Below, piece by piece: positions 1-6,578 of a stretch of 6,808 bases of DNA; position 1 is the first letter of the stretch; every line of letters starts with the position of its first letter. Where the stretch lies: assembly GCA_003354225.1 (NCBI GenBank), contig PIVH01000234.1:1-6808 (forward strand), given 5' to 3'. The notes beneath the pieces were generated by a model. It worked only from the letters and a program-made list of their open reading frames with translations. It did not search any database and was not told the DNA's origin. A program made the translations under genes and the position numbers. The stretch comes from Globobulimina sp. (lineage: Eukaryota > Foraminifera > Rotaliida).

Positions 1-7
1 AGTCTGA

Positions 8-31
8 GGGGGTGAGGTGAGGGGAGTTAGG
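8..31 (+). other. G-rich island with weak quadruplex potential
   Basis: Four G runs of 5, 2, 4 and 2 bases sit within 24 nt at the left edge of the window, in sharp contrast to the A-rich sequence after it. A two-tetrad G-quadruplex is possible on paper. It could equally be the edge of a purine-rich repeat that continues outside the window. Confidence 0.3.
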
Positions 32-905
32 TGACCATACAATATATCCAACAGAAAATAAAATTCAAAATAATATCTTAAAACAAAAAGTAACTTATAT
101 AGTAATATGAAACAAAATGAAACAACATTCAACAAATCAAAATTAAGGAATGTATGCTATAATGTTATAATAATAAGAGTTGGATATAAAATACACAGAA
201 GGTAATGGACGGAAAGAGAATGGACAAAAAGCACAAATTAAAACAAATAAGAAAGATATTAAAGCTCAATAACAAAAAACAAAAAAATATAATTAACACA
301 AAAAAAACCACCAAAGCAAAAGGCAAAAGAAAACAACATATTTACGTTCTTGTTATCGCACTAAATTTTTTGTAAGAAAAAAAATTCAAAATCAATATAG
401 AAAATGTGAACAAATACAACCAAACACCGAAATAAAAGAAAGTCATATTGAAATCATATATTTTGTCATAAAATTTGTAATATAAAAAAAACCCGCTTTC
501 AAAAAAAAACAGAACGAAAATATTTGTGAAAAAAAATAAAAAAACACACAAAATAAGAAAATACAGCAGATTTTGTTGCATTTAACCTGTTAAGTCTGGT
601 CTGTGAACAAACTACAAAAAAACAACAAATCAGAAAAAAATACAAAATAAGTTTGCAGAATAAGGTCTAAAAAATCACACAAAAATATCGTACGAGAAAG
701 AGATATTAAAATGGAACACAAAAAAAATAATCAAAAGATACATGAAAACATTAAGTTAAATTTTATTTGATTTTAAAAATTATAACTCAACGATGAGCAA
801 ATACAAAAAAAAAATAAAAAAAAGAAGCAGAATCGCTCATTTTATCTTTTCTTTTGCATCTTACATAGAATAAATAACTATAATTTCAAGCTAATAAACA
901 AAGAT

Positions 906-919
906 TTTATTTATTTATT
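906..919 (-). terminator. Poly(A) signal cluster of gene A
   Basis: Three overlapping TTTATT hexamers on the plus strand (906-911, 910-915, 914-919) read as AATAAA on the minus strand. The cluster begins about 33 nt beyond the TAA stop of gene A, a usual place for a eukaryotic polyadenylation signal. Its position supports the 3' end chosen for gene A. In such AT-rich DNA the hexamer also occurs by chance. Confidence 0.5.
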
Positions 920-952
920 ACAAAATTGCAGAAAAAAAATACAAAAAGTAAT

Positions 953-2750
953 TTAGATATACGGTGGAAACGTATTAATATTGGGATTGGCGGAAAACAT
1001 ATGAATATCATTATGATTCTCAGTAAACATTAACCCGTTAAACGGCATCGCAGATTGATTCCCGTCCATATCGTCCTCGTCATGTTCAAGCACATTATGT
1101 TTGCCATCCATCTGCGTGTCGTGTATATCAATGTCGCCATCCTCGCGTTTCTGGTTATGAATCAACTGGAAATTATTCAAAACGGGCGGGGTATCGGAGG
1201 CCGATGTGGTGGGCGTATTGGTGTTCAAATTGGGCGTGTTATTATTTGTATTCTGTGCATTGGCAAAGTCGGCGGCTAGCGAGTACCCAACGGATGGGGT
1301 GGTATTAAAAAAGTGATCGCTCACACTTTGATTCGCGGCGTGCATACCAAATTGTTGCTGTTTGTGTGCATTTTGCAGTGTAACAAATGTATACTATGTA
1401 TGGTGTATATGTACCTGATTTATGCGTTGATGGTCGATGCGAGCCTCCAATGAATGTATTCGTGTAAGTAGCTGATGGATGATATCCTTTTGGGAGTTTT
1501 GAGTATCGGTCAAGCGATTTAATTGCTGTACCAATTGGTTATACTGTCTCGCTGGCAATAATACATTATTTATATTGTTAAAGGTGCCGTTGGGCGGTGG
1601 CACCGGCAAATTGTAACCAGATTGGTTTGAATTGGAGGTCGACGGCGAAACTATACCGAACTGCGCAGAATTGAAGGTACTGTTACTCGAACCGGGTGAC
1701 ACCACTTGCAAATTATTACTGTTATTACTCAATGCAGCGTTATTATTGTTGTGTTGGTGCACATTTAAGTCGGACACAGTGAATATCTGTTGGTTGCCGC
1801 CCACATTGAAGGAGAAAGAGCCGCCGTCGATTGTACCGTTATTATTATTATCCGCGTTATTGAGGTCATTGCTGGCATGGCTGTCCGCAGACAACGCCGG
1901 GATTTGAGGTATTTGTGGCATGGGCACAGTGGGCAACGGTATGGTCGGTATAGTGGGCATAATGTTGTTAGGCGGCCCGAAGCAATGTGCTTTACTCATC
2001 TCTGCGCCGTGGCCGTGGCCGTTGCCATGCGAGTTGCATTTAATTAGCATCGTTAGTCTCTGGAGACATTCTTGGTATTTTCCCTGCAGTGCACACAACA
2101 AACGTTATAAATGAATTATAAAATAAATGTAATGTACGGTTTAACTTAACTTCAAAATACGTTGCTGCCTCGGAAGTATGTGATGGAAATTGAGAGGAAT
2201 ACGGATGATCGATGGCGTATTGCTGGAATATTTTAGAGGTGGTGCTCTTTGCCGTTTTGATGGAATTCTCGATCAACAGAGGCGTTTTTCGCCCGGTGTC
2301 GTTTAATGAGATCTTGGCGGAACATAAGCGAGCTAAATAACCGTATCTTAAGGTTGTAGATAATAAGTTGACGGCAGATTTGTTGGCCGTGAATATAGCG
2401 GCGGAATGTTGCTCCGCATAGGACTCAGAATGATGGATCATTTCAGGGAATAAAGTTAAGGCATAGTTGGGGGCTTTGCGCCCATTTAACCAGTTTTTCG
2501 CTTTGTATTCGAACTCTGTGTAGGATTTGGGCATATATTGCATTTGTTGCGTTTTTAAACCGGTCCATTCAGCTAAAAATCGTAAATGTTTTAAGGGATT
2601 GGACACTTCGAACACGAATTTGGGATAATCAGAGCAATCGATATTGGCCTCGCGCAGGATTTGGTGGAGTTTGTCCATGGTTTTCTTGGTGGTGTCGTTG
2701 ACGAATTGGCTCCAAAACACGGCGCGCGTTTTGATATTTTTGCTTTCCAT
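953..2750 (-). CDS. Gene A: unrecognised protein, helical N-terminus plus Asn-rich region and coiled coil (3 exons, 557 aa)
   Basis: Proposed exons on the minus strand are 2750-2151, 2083-1415 and 1357-953, joined by two phase-0 GT-AG introns. They give 200 + 223 + 134 codons and end in TAA. Residues 1 to about 215 are mixed, mostly helix-compatible sequence with no motif I recognise. Residues 217-226 are rich in His/Gly/Asn and 241-264 are a run of Ile/Pro, Thr/Pro and Met/Pro pairs. About 265-375 is Asn/Ser/Gly/Pro low complexity, probably disordered. Residues 379-423 look like a coiled coil, with leucines or isoleucines at heptad-like spacing. The C-terminus is Asn/Thr-rich, then acidic (DGDIDIHD and DEDDMDG patches). 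This layout suits a regulatory or scaffold protein, but that is inference. The ATG at 2750 has an in-frame TAA five codons upstream. An upstream exon remains possible because TCTAAAACCCACAG, a plausible 3' splice site, ends just before it. Confidence 0.72.
1358..1414 (-). other. Intron 2 of gene A (57 nt, phase 0)
   Basis: On the minus strand, CGCATAAATCAG is followed by the donor GTACAT, and the intron ends ...CACAAACAG before CAACAATTTGGT. Read unspliced, the second frame stops within seven codons. Splicing joins residues INQ to QQFGMHAANQ, so a glutamine run spans the junction. Which of the closely spaced CAG/CAA triplets forms the exact boundary is slightly uncertain. Confidence 0.75.
2084..2150 (-). 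other. Intron 1 of gene A (67 nt, phase 0)
   Basis: On the minus strand the sequence runs ...TATTTTGAA, then GTTAAG at the donor, and ends ...GCACTGCAG before GGAAAATAC. Without removal, the first frame drifts into 36 unrelated residues before its stop. The second long frame has no ATG before this point and opens only through TTG codons inside the intron. Splicing joins the two frames exactly in phase. Confidence 0.78.
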
Positions 2751-3068
2751 GTCCTGTGGGTTTTAGATGTACGAATCCGGTGCAAACACAGTTTATGGAC
2801 AAATATGTATATTTACAATGACACAAACAGGTGTATGGTCGGATGTATTTTGTATATTTCACATACGATAAGCATTTGGCGACAGGTTGTGACCCATGTT
2901 TTTGTCTGTTTTGTTGTTTATATTTATATTTGTTTTTGTATAACGAGTATTCACATATATAGACATACATCATTTGGGTGCATCTGTGGCACATTTTTAG
3001 TGTTTATATTTCTCATTCCAAGCATAACATTTTTAGAGTTCTGTTGGAATGATTGAGCCACAGAAGCC
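2751..3068. other. Intergenic region upstream of gene A (start to micro-ORF)
   Basis: This stretch of about 320 nt separates the gene A start from the plus-strand ATG at 3069. If both sides are genes, it is a divergent promoter. The plus strand is T-rich, with several TATAT/TATATAG-type stretches (for example near 2955). Two open frames cross it (minus 2629-2994 and plus 2661-3056), but their residues are Tyr/Cys/Ile-rich without pattern and they mostly extend over gene A coding DNA. No specific factor site can be named. Confidence 0.4.
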
Positions 3069-3279
3069 ATGGATATATTAAATGTCGGTGATTGGGAATT
3101 GTTGCGGGATTGCATGGTTAGCTATGACTATGAGTTGATATATTTAATATTATATAGATTTGAAAGGAAGATTCTATTTGTTTTTTTTTTAATTTTCGTC
3201 TTCGTTTCAGTTGAATGGTATCAATATGACCAAAAAAAACAGACTCTTAGAAAACAGACATGTTGGCAAGAGTTTTTAG
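3069..3279 (+). CDS. Doubtful small spliced ORF (38 aa) or leader exons of gene B
   Basis: An ATG in a strong context (GCCATGG) opens a frame at 3069. Read straight through it gives 82 aa ending at TGA 3315-3317, but the middle is a Phe/Val/Ile tract coded by a T-rich stretch that looks like a splice acceptor. Splicing a candidate GTTAGC donor at 3117 to the acceptor at 3210 gives exons 3069-3116 and 3211-3279 and a 38-residue peptide. The peptide starts MDILNVGDWELL, continues charged (KKNRLLENRH) and stops at TAG 3277-3279. No family is recognised. It could be a micro-gene, a truncated gene remnant, or an untranslated leader for gene B, which starts 57 nt further on. Coding status is unproven. 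Confidence 0.2.
3178..3210 (+). other. Strong 3' splice-site-like sequence
   Basis: A pyrimidine tract with an uninterrupted T11 run (3180-3190 within TTTG-T10), then AATTTTCGTCTTCGTTTCAG, ends in CAG at 3210. This is the most acceptor-like sequence on the plus strand of the window. GTTAGC at 3117 would be a fitting donor (94-nt intron). The site lies 126 nt upstream of the gene B start, so it may belong to a leader intron. Confidence 0.35.
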
Positions 3280-3322
3280 TGGGTGCACACTTGAAAAAAG
3301 ATTGTAATCTCCGTTGAAAACC

Positions 3323-3332
3323 TTTATTTATA
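3323..3332 (+). promoter_or_regulatory. TATA-like AT box just before gene B start
   Basis: TTTATTTATA ends three bases before the ATG at 3336. It would fit a core promoter only if the 5' UTR were almost absent, or if transcription starts within the ORF. It could also be plain AT-rich leader sequence, so the support is weak. Confidence 0.15.
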
Positions 3333-3335
3333 CTC

Positions 3336-4835
3336 ATGTCGCTTGCAACAGCAGTTAAATTCCGATTTTTAGCTGCCCAATTAACCAAAAAAGAGCTGCA
3401 CCAATTTCTTGATTCTAACACCAATATTATTATTACAGCATTATTTAATCAAATATTAAACACATCAATAAATCAACAATCTGAAGGTGATAATATCAAC
3501 AATGCAATATCAAATATCATTTTATCTCGAAAGAAAAAACCAAAACCAATTCCAACCCAAAATATTCAGTTAAATCAATTACCAAAAAGATTAATTGGGG
3601 AAATATCTTCATTTTTAGATCAAAATCAGAATTTTAATTTTGGTAAAACAAATCGATTTATTTATTTAGGATGCAATTCACCAAATTTATTAAAAGAATT
3701 GGATTTAATGGAAATTGAAAATTATTCACATGTTAATTTAGGATTATATCCATCTGTAAAAGATTTAAGATTAAATTTAAACAAATTTAATGAACGCATA
3801 CCAGCAATAAATGAGTCACCGAGATCTGTCATGAACGAATTAGAAGCAATTGAATTAAATGGAGAGAAAAAAAATGACATTGATATTGACAATTTTTTAG
3901 AATTTACCCAGATAAATACAAATAACGTAACAAAATTAAGATATTCAGAGTTTGGAGATGCTGATTATTTCCCAGCTGATAAATTTATGAAATTATTGAC
4001 AAAATTTCCAAATATACAATATTTAGATTTGTTTTTTGTATACGTTGAGTTGAATCGATATCATATTGAAATTAAAGATTTATATAATTTAAAAGGTTTA
4101 AACTTGATTACTGGCCCTGATATTAGTAAATCATTAATTAATACATTTGGGAATAATTTAGTTTTTTTATCATTTATTGAATTTCATAACGACTTTGATT
4201 TTAGTTTACAAAATATAGATTTTGGTAAATTGCAAGAATTGGTATTATGGCATCCAACAAATAAATCGATGAATGATATTTTATTAACTGCTAAAAATTT
4301 AAAGAAAATTGGTATTATTTCAAGTTTCCACGGATTATCAACATCATCATTGATGACACCAAATGAAACAAAGAAAATAATGACAAAATTAATAAAAACA
4401 TGTAAATCATTGGAATTTGTTGAATTTGGGGTTAAGTCTGCAGCCGGTGGTGAAATATTTAAATATGCATTGGATGGAATAGAAAGTGGTTTGAATGAAA
4501 CAAAAAAATGGAAAAGAAATCAAATGAAAGTACGATTTATAGTGGATTGTGAATGTGATGATGAATTAAATCCAAATGATTTTATGCTAAATAAAATGGT
4601 AAGAAAAATTATGGATTGCTTGCTTGATTCAGAAATAAATGATTTTATGCTTAGTTTTTCATTTCGGAATTTGAGTGAGAAAATTGATACAAATATTTCA
4701 TTGAAAGAATTAAAATCCAAATATTTATCAACAAAGGTGAAAGTTAGCTGTTTCAAACATGATTTTGTATTTACAAATACTGACTGTAAAATTAATGGAA
4801 TTCGAGAATCATGGAAAATTACATTATATGAATGA
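3336..4835 (+). CDS. Gene B: putative F-box-like / leucine-rich-repeat protein (499 aa, intronless)
   Basis: A single uninterrupted frame runs from ATG 3336 to TGA 4833-4835, with an in-frame TGA (3315-3317) six codons before the start. Residues 1 to about 60 are helical and Asn-rich, followed by a basic patch (SRKKKPKP, about 64-71). Residues about 80-124 resemble an F-box: LPKRLIGEISSFLD, then NRFIYLGCNSP and LLKELDL, with the Leu-Pro start, hydrophobic spacing and late Pro of that fold. The rest has irregular leucine-rich segments such as SVKDLRLNLN, NIQYLDLFFV, LKGLNLI, LQELVLW, LKKIGII and LEFVEFG. F-box/LRR proteins usually link substrates to SCF ubiquitin ligases through Skp1; that role here is inferred from a motif seen by eye. 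The gene is more AT-rich than A and C, with codons ending mostly in A or T, and lacks introns. A recently expanded family or an acquired copy is possible. Confidence 0.8.
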   Translation: MSLATAVKFRFLAAQLTKKELHQFLDSNTNIIITALFNQILNTSINQQSEGDNINNAISNIILSRKKKPKPIPTQNIQLNQLPKRLIGEISSFLDQNQNFNFGKTNRFIYLGCNSPNLLKELDLMEIENYSHVNLGLYPSVKDLRLNLNKFNERIPAINESPRSVMNELEAIELNGEKKNDIDIDNFLEFTQINTNNVTKLRYSEFGDADYFPADKFMKLLTKFPNIQYLDLFFVYVELNRYHIEIKDLYNLKGLNLITGPDISKSLINTFGNNLVFLSFIEFHNDFDFSLQNIDFGKLQELVLWHPTNKSMNDILLTAKNLKKIGIISSFHGLSTSSLMTPNETKKIMTKLIKTCKSLEFVEFGVKSAAGGEIFKYALDGIESGLNETKKWKRNQMKVRFIVDCECDDELNPNDFMLNKMVRKIMDCLLDSEINDFMLSFSFRNLSEKIDTNISLKELKSKYLSTKVKVSCFKHDFVFTNTDCKINGIRESWKITLYE

Positions 4836-4843
4836 CAATTGCA

Positions 4844-4849
4844 AATAAA
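4844..4849 (+). terminator. AATAAA poly(A) signal of gene B
   Basis: AATAAA begins nine bases after the gene B stop. If used, the 3' UTR would be only a few tens of bases, consistent with the compact spacing to gene C. The hexamer is common in AT-rich DNA, so this is tentative. Confidence 0.4.
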
Positions 4850-4904
4850 ATTCATCCACGAATCCCAACCAATATTGTGATTGTTACTGTGTAATTTTCA
4901 CGTG

Positions 4905-4914
4905 TACGATCGTA
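4905..4914. promoter_or_regulatory. Perfect 10-bp palindrome TACGATCGTA next to CACGTG
   Basis: TACGATCGTA is its own reverse complement and directly follows CACGTG (4899-4904), a core recognised by bHLH or bZIP factors in many eukaryotes. Two adjacent dyad-symmetric sites upstream of a gene could bind dimeric transcription factors. Function is inferred from symmetry only. Confidence 0.25.
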
Positions 4915-4933
4915 AGTTAATTGTCACACTGCA

Positions 4934-4948
4934 TTATACTCAAAACCC
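4934..4948 (+). repeat. 15-nt motif, copy 1 (TTATACTCAAAACCC)
   Basis: This copy matches the sequence at 5019-5033 at 14 of 15 positions, 85 nt apart. Part of the motif (ACTCCAAA) recurs once more at 5000-5007. The repetition within one short intergenic region suggests a cis-element or the remains of a small tandem duplication. Confidence 0.35.
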
Positions 4949-4999
4949 TTATGATATCCAGTACGTCTGTACGTTGTTAGTCTTCGACATTCACCGTGG

Positions 5000-5043
5000 A
5001 CTCCAAATGCGCATCACCTTATACTCCAAACCCGATGCGCATC
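5000..5043. repeat. Duplicated ACTCCAAA + ATGCGCATC module
   Basis: ACTCCAAA occurs at 5000-5007 and 5023-5030. Each copy is followed by ATGCGCATC (5007-5015 and 5035-5043). The ATGCGCAT octamer is a perfect palindrome, and the second copy extends to the 10-bp palindrome GATGCGCATC (5034-5043). The octamer copies start 28 nt apart, 52-88 nt before the gene C start. A pair of dimer-binding sites is one reading; a local duplication is another. Confidence 0.35.
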
Positions 5044-5094
5044 GCATTCACATTGGACTTTTAATAGGATGGTTTTCGAGAATCTACTTAGAAC

Positions 5095-6578
5095 ATGAAC
5101 CCAATAATCCAAGTGATCAAACTATTGACGTATACATTGTTGTTGGTAAAATGCATAGGTCAATACGACACGACAGCTGATCTGCCATCTACAATGCAAA
5201 CCCCATCCTCACCGTGGAATGACGGTTACATGATCCCCATCGCAGAAATTCATAATTTCCATCCAGAATCTAGCGTTGTTACCCTGTCAAAACCGCAAAT
5301 AGCGTGCCTCTGCTGGTGGAACCCAGATAGTAATGGCGATGATGGCTATGAACCTGTCGCTGTTGCATTTACATATGGTATCCATATACTATTTAACTTA
5401 TATATTAATATACAAAATATATACAGCAATCGTAGACGAATCAAATACTGACATTTTACATGAATCCCCATTATCTGACCTAGCGTATCGGCCATTTAGT
5501 TATGATACCTTTTATCACGAGCCGTGGATGAACGTAGCAACATCCAATGATCCGCAGGTCAACGCCCATATTGCGTATATGATGAATTTGGACCAAAAAA
5601 CGCAATGGAAACGCGTTGCCATCAAAATAACAAATAAAAATGATATTGGATTATCGACTGAGATTGATTGGGATGTAGCAAGCCAAGGAAACACGATATC
5701 TTTTATAGTCACAGCATGGCGTTTTTCCAGCAATACAAACGTAGGAAACACAGTGACTTACAGTCCGACACCAATTCCTACCCACAGTCCAACCCATATT
5801 CCCACACAAAGTCCAACACAAAACCCAACACAAATACCCACACAAAAACCAACTCCAATCACACAAAATCCGTCGCAAACTCCCTCACAAAATCCATCGC
5901 AAAATCCAACGCAATCTCCAACAAAAAATCCCACACAAACACCATCGCAACATCCCACCACACAAAGTCCCACAAAAAAGTCCAACCAATACTCCAACTG
6001 CTGATCCAACATCAGATCCCACCGCAGATCCAACATTTGCTGAGAAGGCAGTATCCGATGAGCATGATACGAGTACCAGTACGACATTGGCATCAGATGA
6101 CAGAAACGTGAGTGGTCAAAGTGGCTTTGCAGCATATTATAATAACTATATATTGTGGGTATTGGTGCTGATCATAAATGTGATGATTTGCTGTTTATTA
6201 ATTGTTTATATTGTTTGGAAGAGAAGAAAACTTAAAACAAAGAGAATTGAAAGCGATGTTATTAAACATAACGTATTGGCAGACTCTGGTTCTGGTTCTG
6301 GCGCTGTGTCGAATATGAGCGGCGATATTGCATTGACCGCGATGTCAATACAGAATAATGTGAATATGAATGTTATTAATCCGGTGGTTGCAGCGCATGT
6401 GATGGGAGTGACGCCTTTTGGGATTGTAACTTTGGATGAACATAATATTCATAGTCAGGAATTCGGAGCACAGACCGGTAACGATGGTGATTATGATTCA
6501 GATGATTCGAGTAAATTATATGGGAGTCATGAACAGGATGATGATCATAGTTATCGCGTCACAAAAGGGTTTCAATGA
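5095..6578 (+). CDS. Gene C: type I single-pass membrane protein with PT-repeat stalk (2 exons, about 477 aa, one frameshift)
   Basis: Exons are 5095-5377 and 5427-6578; an in-frame TAG directly precedes most of the leader (5089-5091), which fixes the start. Residues 1 to about 22 form a signal peptide (MNPIIQVIKLLTYTLLLVKC). Residues about 23-205 are an ectodomain with a CxC pair (C71, C73) and a segment with WWNPDSNGDDGY, family not recognised. Residues about 206-298 are a Pro/Thr/Ser/Gln stalk with four-residue periodicity, a likely O-glycosylated spacer. One NxS site lies at about 321. A hydrophobic helix at about 335-358 is followed by KRRKLKTKR, so the tail (about 119 residues, ending acidic) should face the cytoplasm. 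As written, the frame breaks at the A6 run 5974-5979. Read literally, the protein ends at TGA 6002-6004 and lacks the membrane helix. Removing one base restores a 477-residue protein. A cell-surface receptor or adhesin-like role is inference. Confidence 0.7.
5378..5426 (+). other. Intron of gene C (49 nt, phase 1)
   Basis: TTTACATATG is followed by the donor GTATCC, and the intron ends ...ATATATACAG before CAATCGTAGAC. It is about 85% AT against a more GC-rich exon. Splicing turns the split codon G|CA into Ala and joins the signal-peptide frame to the stalk frame. Unspliced, the first frame stops at 5449-5451. Confidence 0.8.
5759..6035 (+). repeat. 12-nt tandem repeat coding for PTxx units (about 20 copies)
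   Basis: The unit is roughly CC(A/C)-AC(A/T)-CAA-Axx, giving Pro-Thr/Ser-Gln-x. About twenty degenerate units follow each other. The four-residue phase slips at PTPITQN and HPTTQSPT, and the last units change to PTADPTSDPTADPT. Similar Pro/Thr stalks are familiar in diatom and other protist surface proteins. The reverse strand is open through this tract only because the repeat lacks stop complements. Confidence 0.85.
5974..5979 (+). other. A6 run carrying a +1 frame break in gene C
   Basis: Upstream, codons CAA AGT CCC ACA AAA lie in the frame used since the intron. Downstream, AGT CCA ACC AAT ACT CCA ACT GCT GAT continues the PT repeat only if one A of the run is skipped. The upstream frame meets TGA at 6002-6004, whereas the downstream frame stays open to 6578 and encodes the membrane helix. 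A one-base homopolymer insertion (sequencing error or real mutation) is the simplest reading; programmed +1 frameshifting is the rarer option. Confidence 0.8.

Larger units (their letters stand above)
1..952. other. A-rich gene-free region downstream of gene A
   Basis: No coding region is supported here. The plus strand is strongly purine-skewed and A-rich; in 241-300 about two thirds of the bases are A. Many A6-A9 runs are interrupted by single C, G or T. The region lies beyond the 3' end of gene A, so a transcript reading through would be U-rich. The only long open frame (minus, 342-581) translates into Phe/Leu/Tyr low-complexity sequence, as expected from T-rich DNA. No tRNA-like or rRNA-like stretch was seen. 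Reading it as an intergenic spacer is an inference from composition. Confidence 0.6.
4836..5094 (+). promoter_or_regulatory. Intergenic region and likely promoter of gene C
   Basis: These 259 nt separate two genes on the same strand and are richer in GC and CpG than the gene B coding sequence. They hold a CACGTG hexamer (4899-4904), a palindromic TACGATCGTA (4905-4914), two ATGCGCATC sites (5007-5015 and 5035-5043) and a 15-nt motif in two near-identical copies (4934-4948 and 5019-5033). A CCAAT pentamer lies near 4869. No open frame here is credible. The clustering suggests a promoter for gene C; factor identities are unknown. Confidence 0.4.

Noticed and set aside
342-581. Minus-strand open frame that looks like a small membrane protein
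   Set aside because: Its Phe/Leu/Tyr richness follows from T-rich DNA on that strand; it has no start context, neighbours or pattern beyond low complexity.
1-952. Retroelement poly(A) tail or mobile-element remnant
   Set aside because: No long terminal repeat, target-site duplication, terminal inverted repeat or transposase-like frame is visible; A-richness alone is not enough.
1632-2114. Plus-strand frames opposite gene A, one with a leucine-rich run
   Set aside because: They are antisense to Asn/AAT-AAC repeats of gene A exon 2, which read as Leu/Ile runs in reverse; no independent support.
4520-4855. Minus-strand frame opposite the end of gene B
   Set aside because: It is antisense to a well-supported 499-codon frame and reads as Ser/Phe/Ile sequence typical of reversed AT-rich coding DNA.
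4881-5180. Plus-strand frame between genes B and C
   Set aside because: It has no ATG at its opening, overlaps the start of gene C in another frame and covers the motif-rich intergenic region.
5970-5982. Programmed -1 frameshift on the A-AAA-AAG slippery sequence
   Set aside because: The classic slip on this heptamer is -1, which leads into a frame without the PT repeat or membrane helix; a +1 change is needed.
5750-5985. An intron within the PT repeat to explain the frame change
   Set aside because: The candidate GTCC donors and AAAAAG acceptor lack the features of the other introns, the closest pair gives the wrong phase, and the repeat codes sensibly on both sides of the A6 run.
5758-6135. 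Minus-strand frame with a striking VGFCVGxC repeat
   Set aside because: It is the antisense shadow of the PT-repeat of gene C; the 12-nt repeat simply lacks stop codons on the reverse strand.
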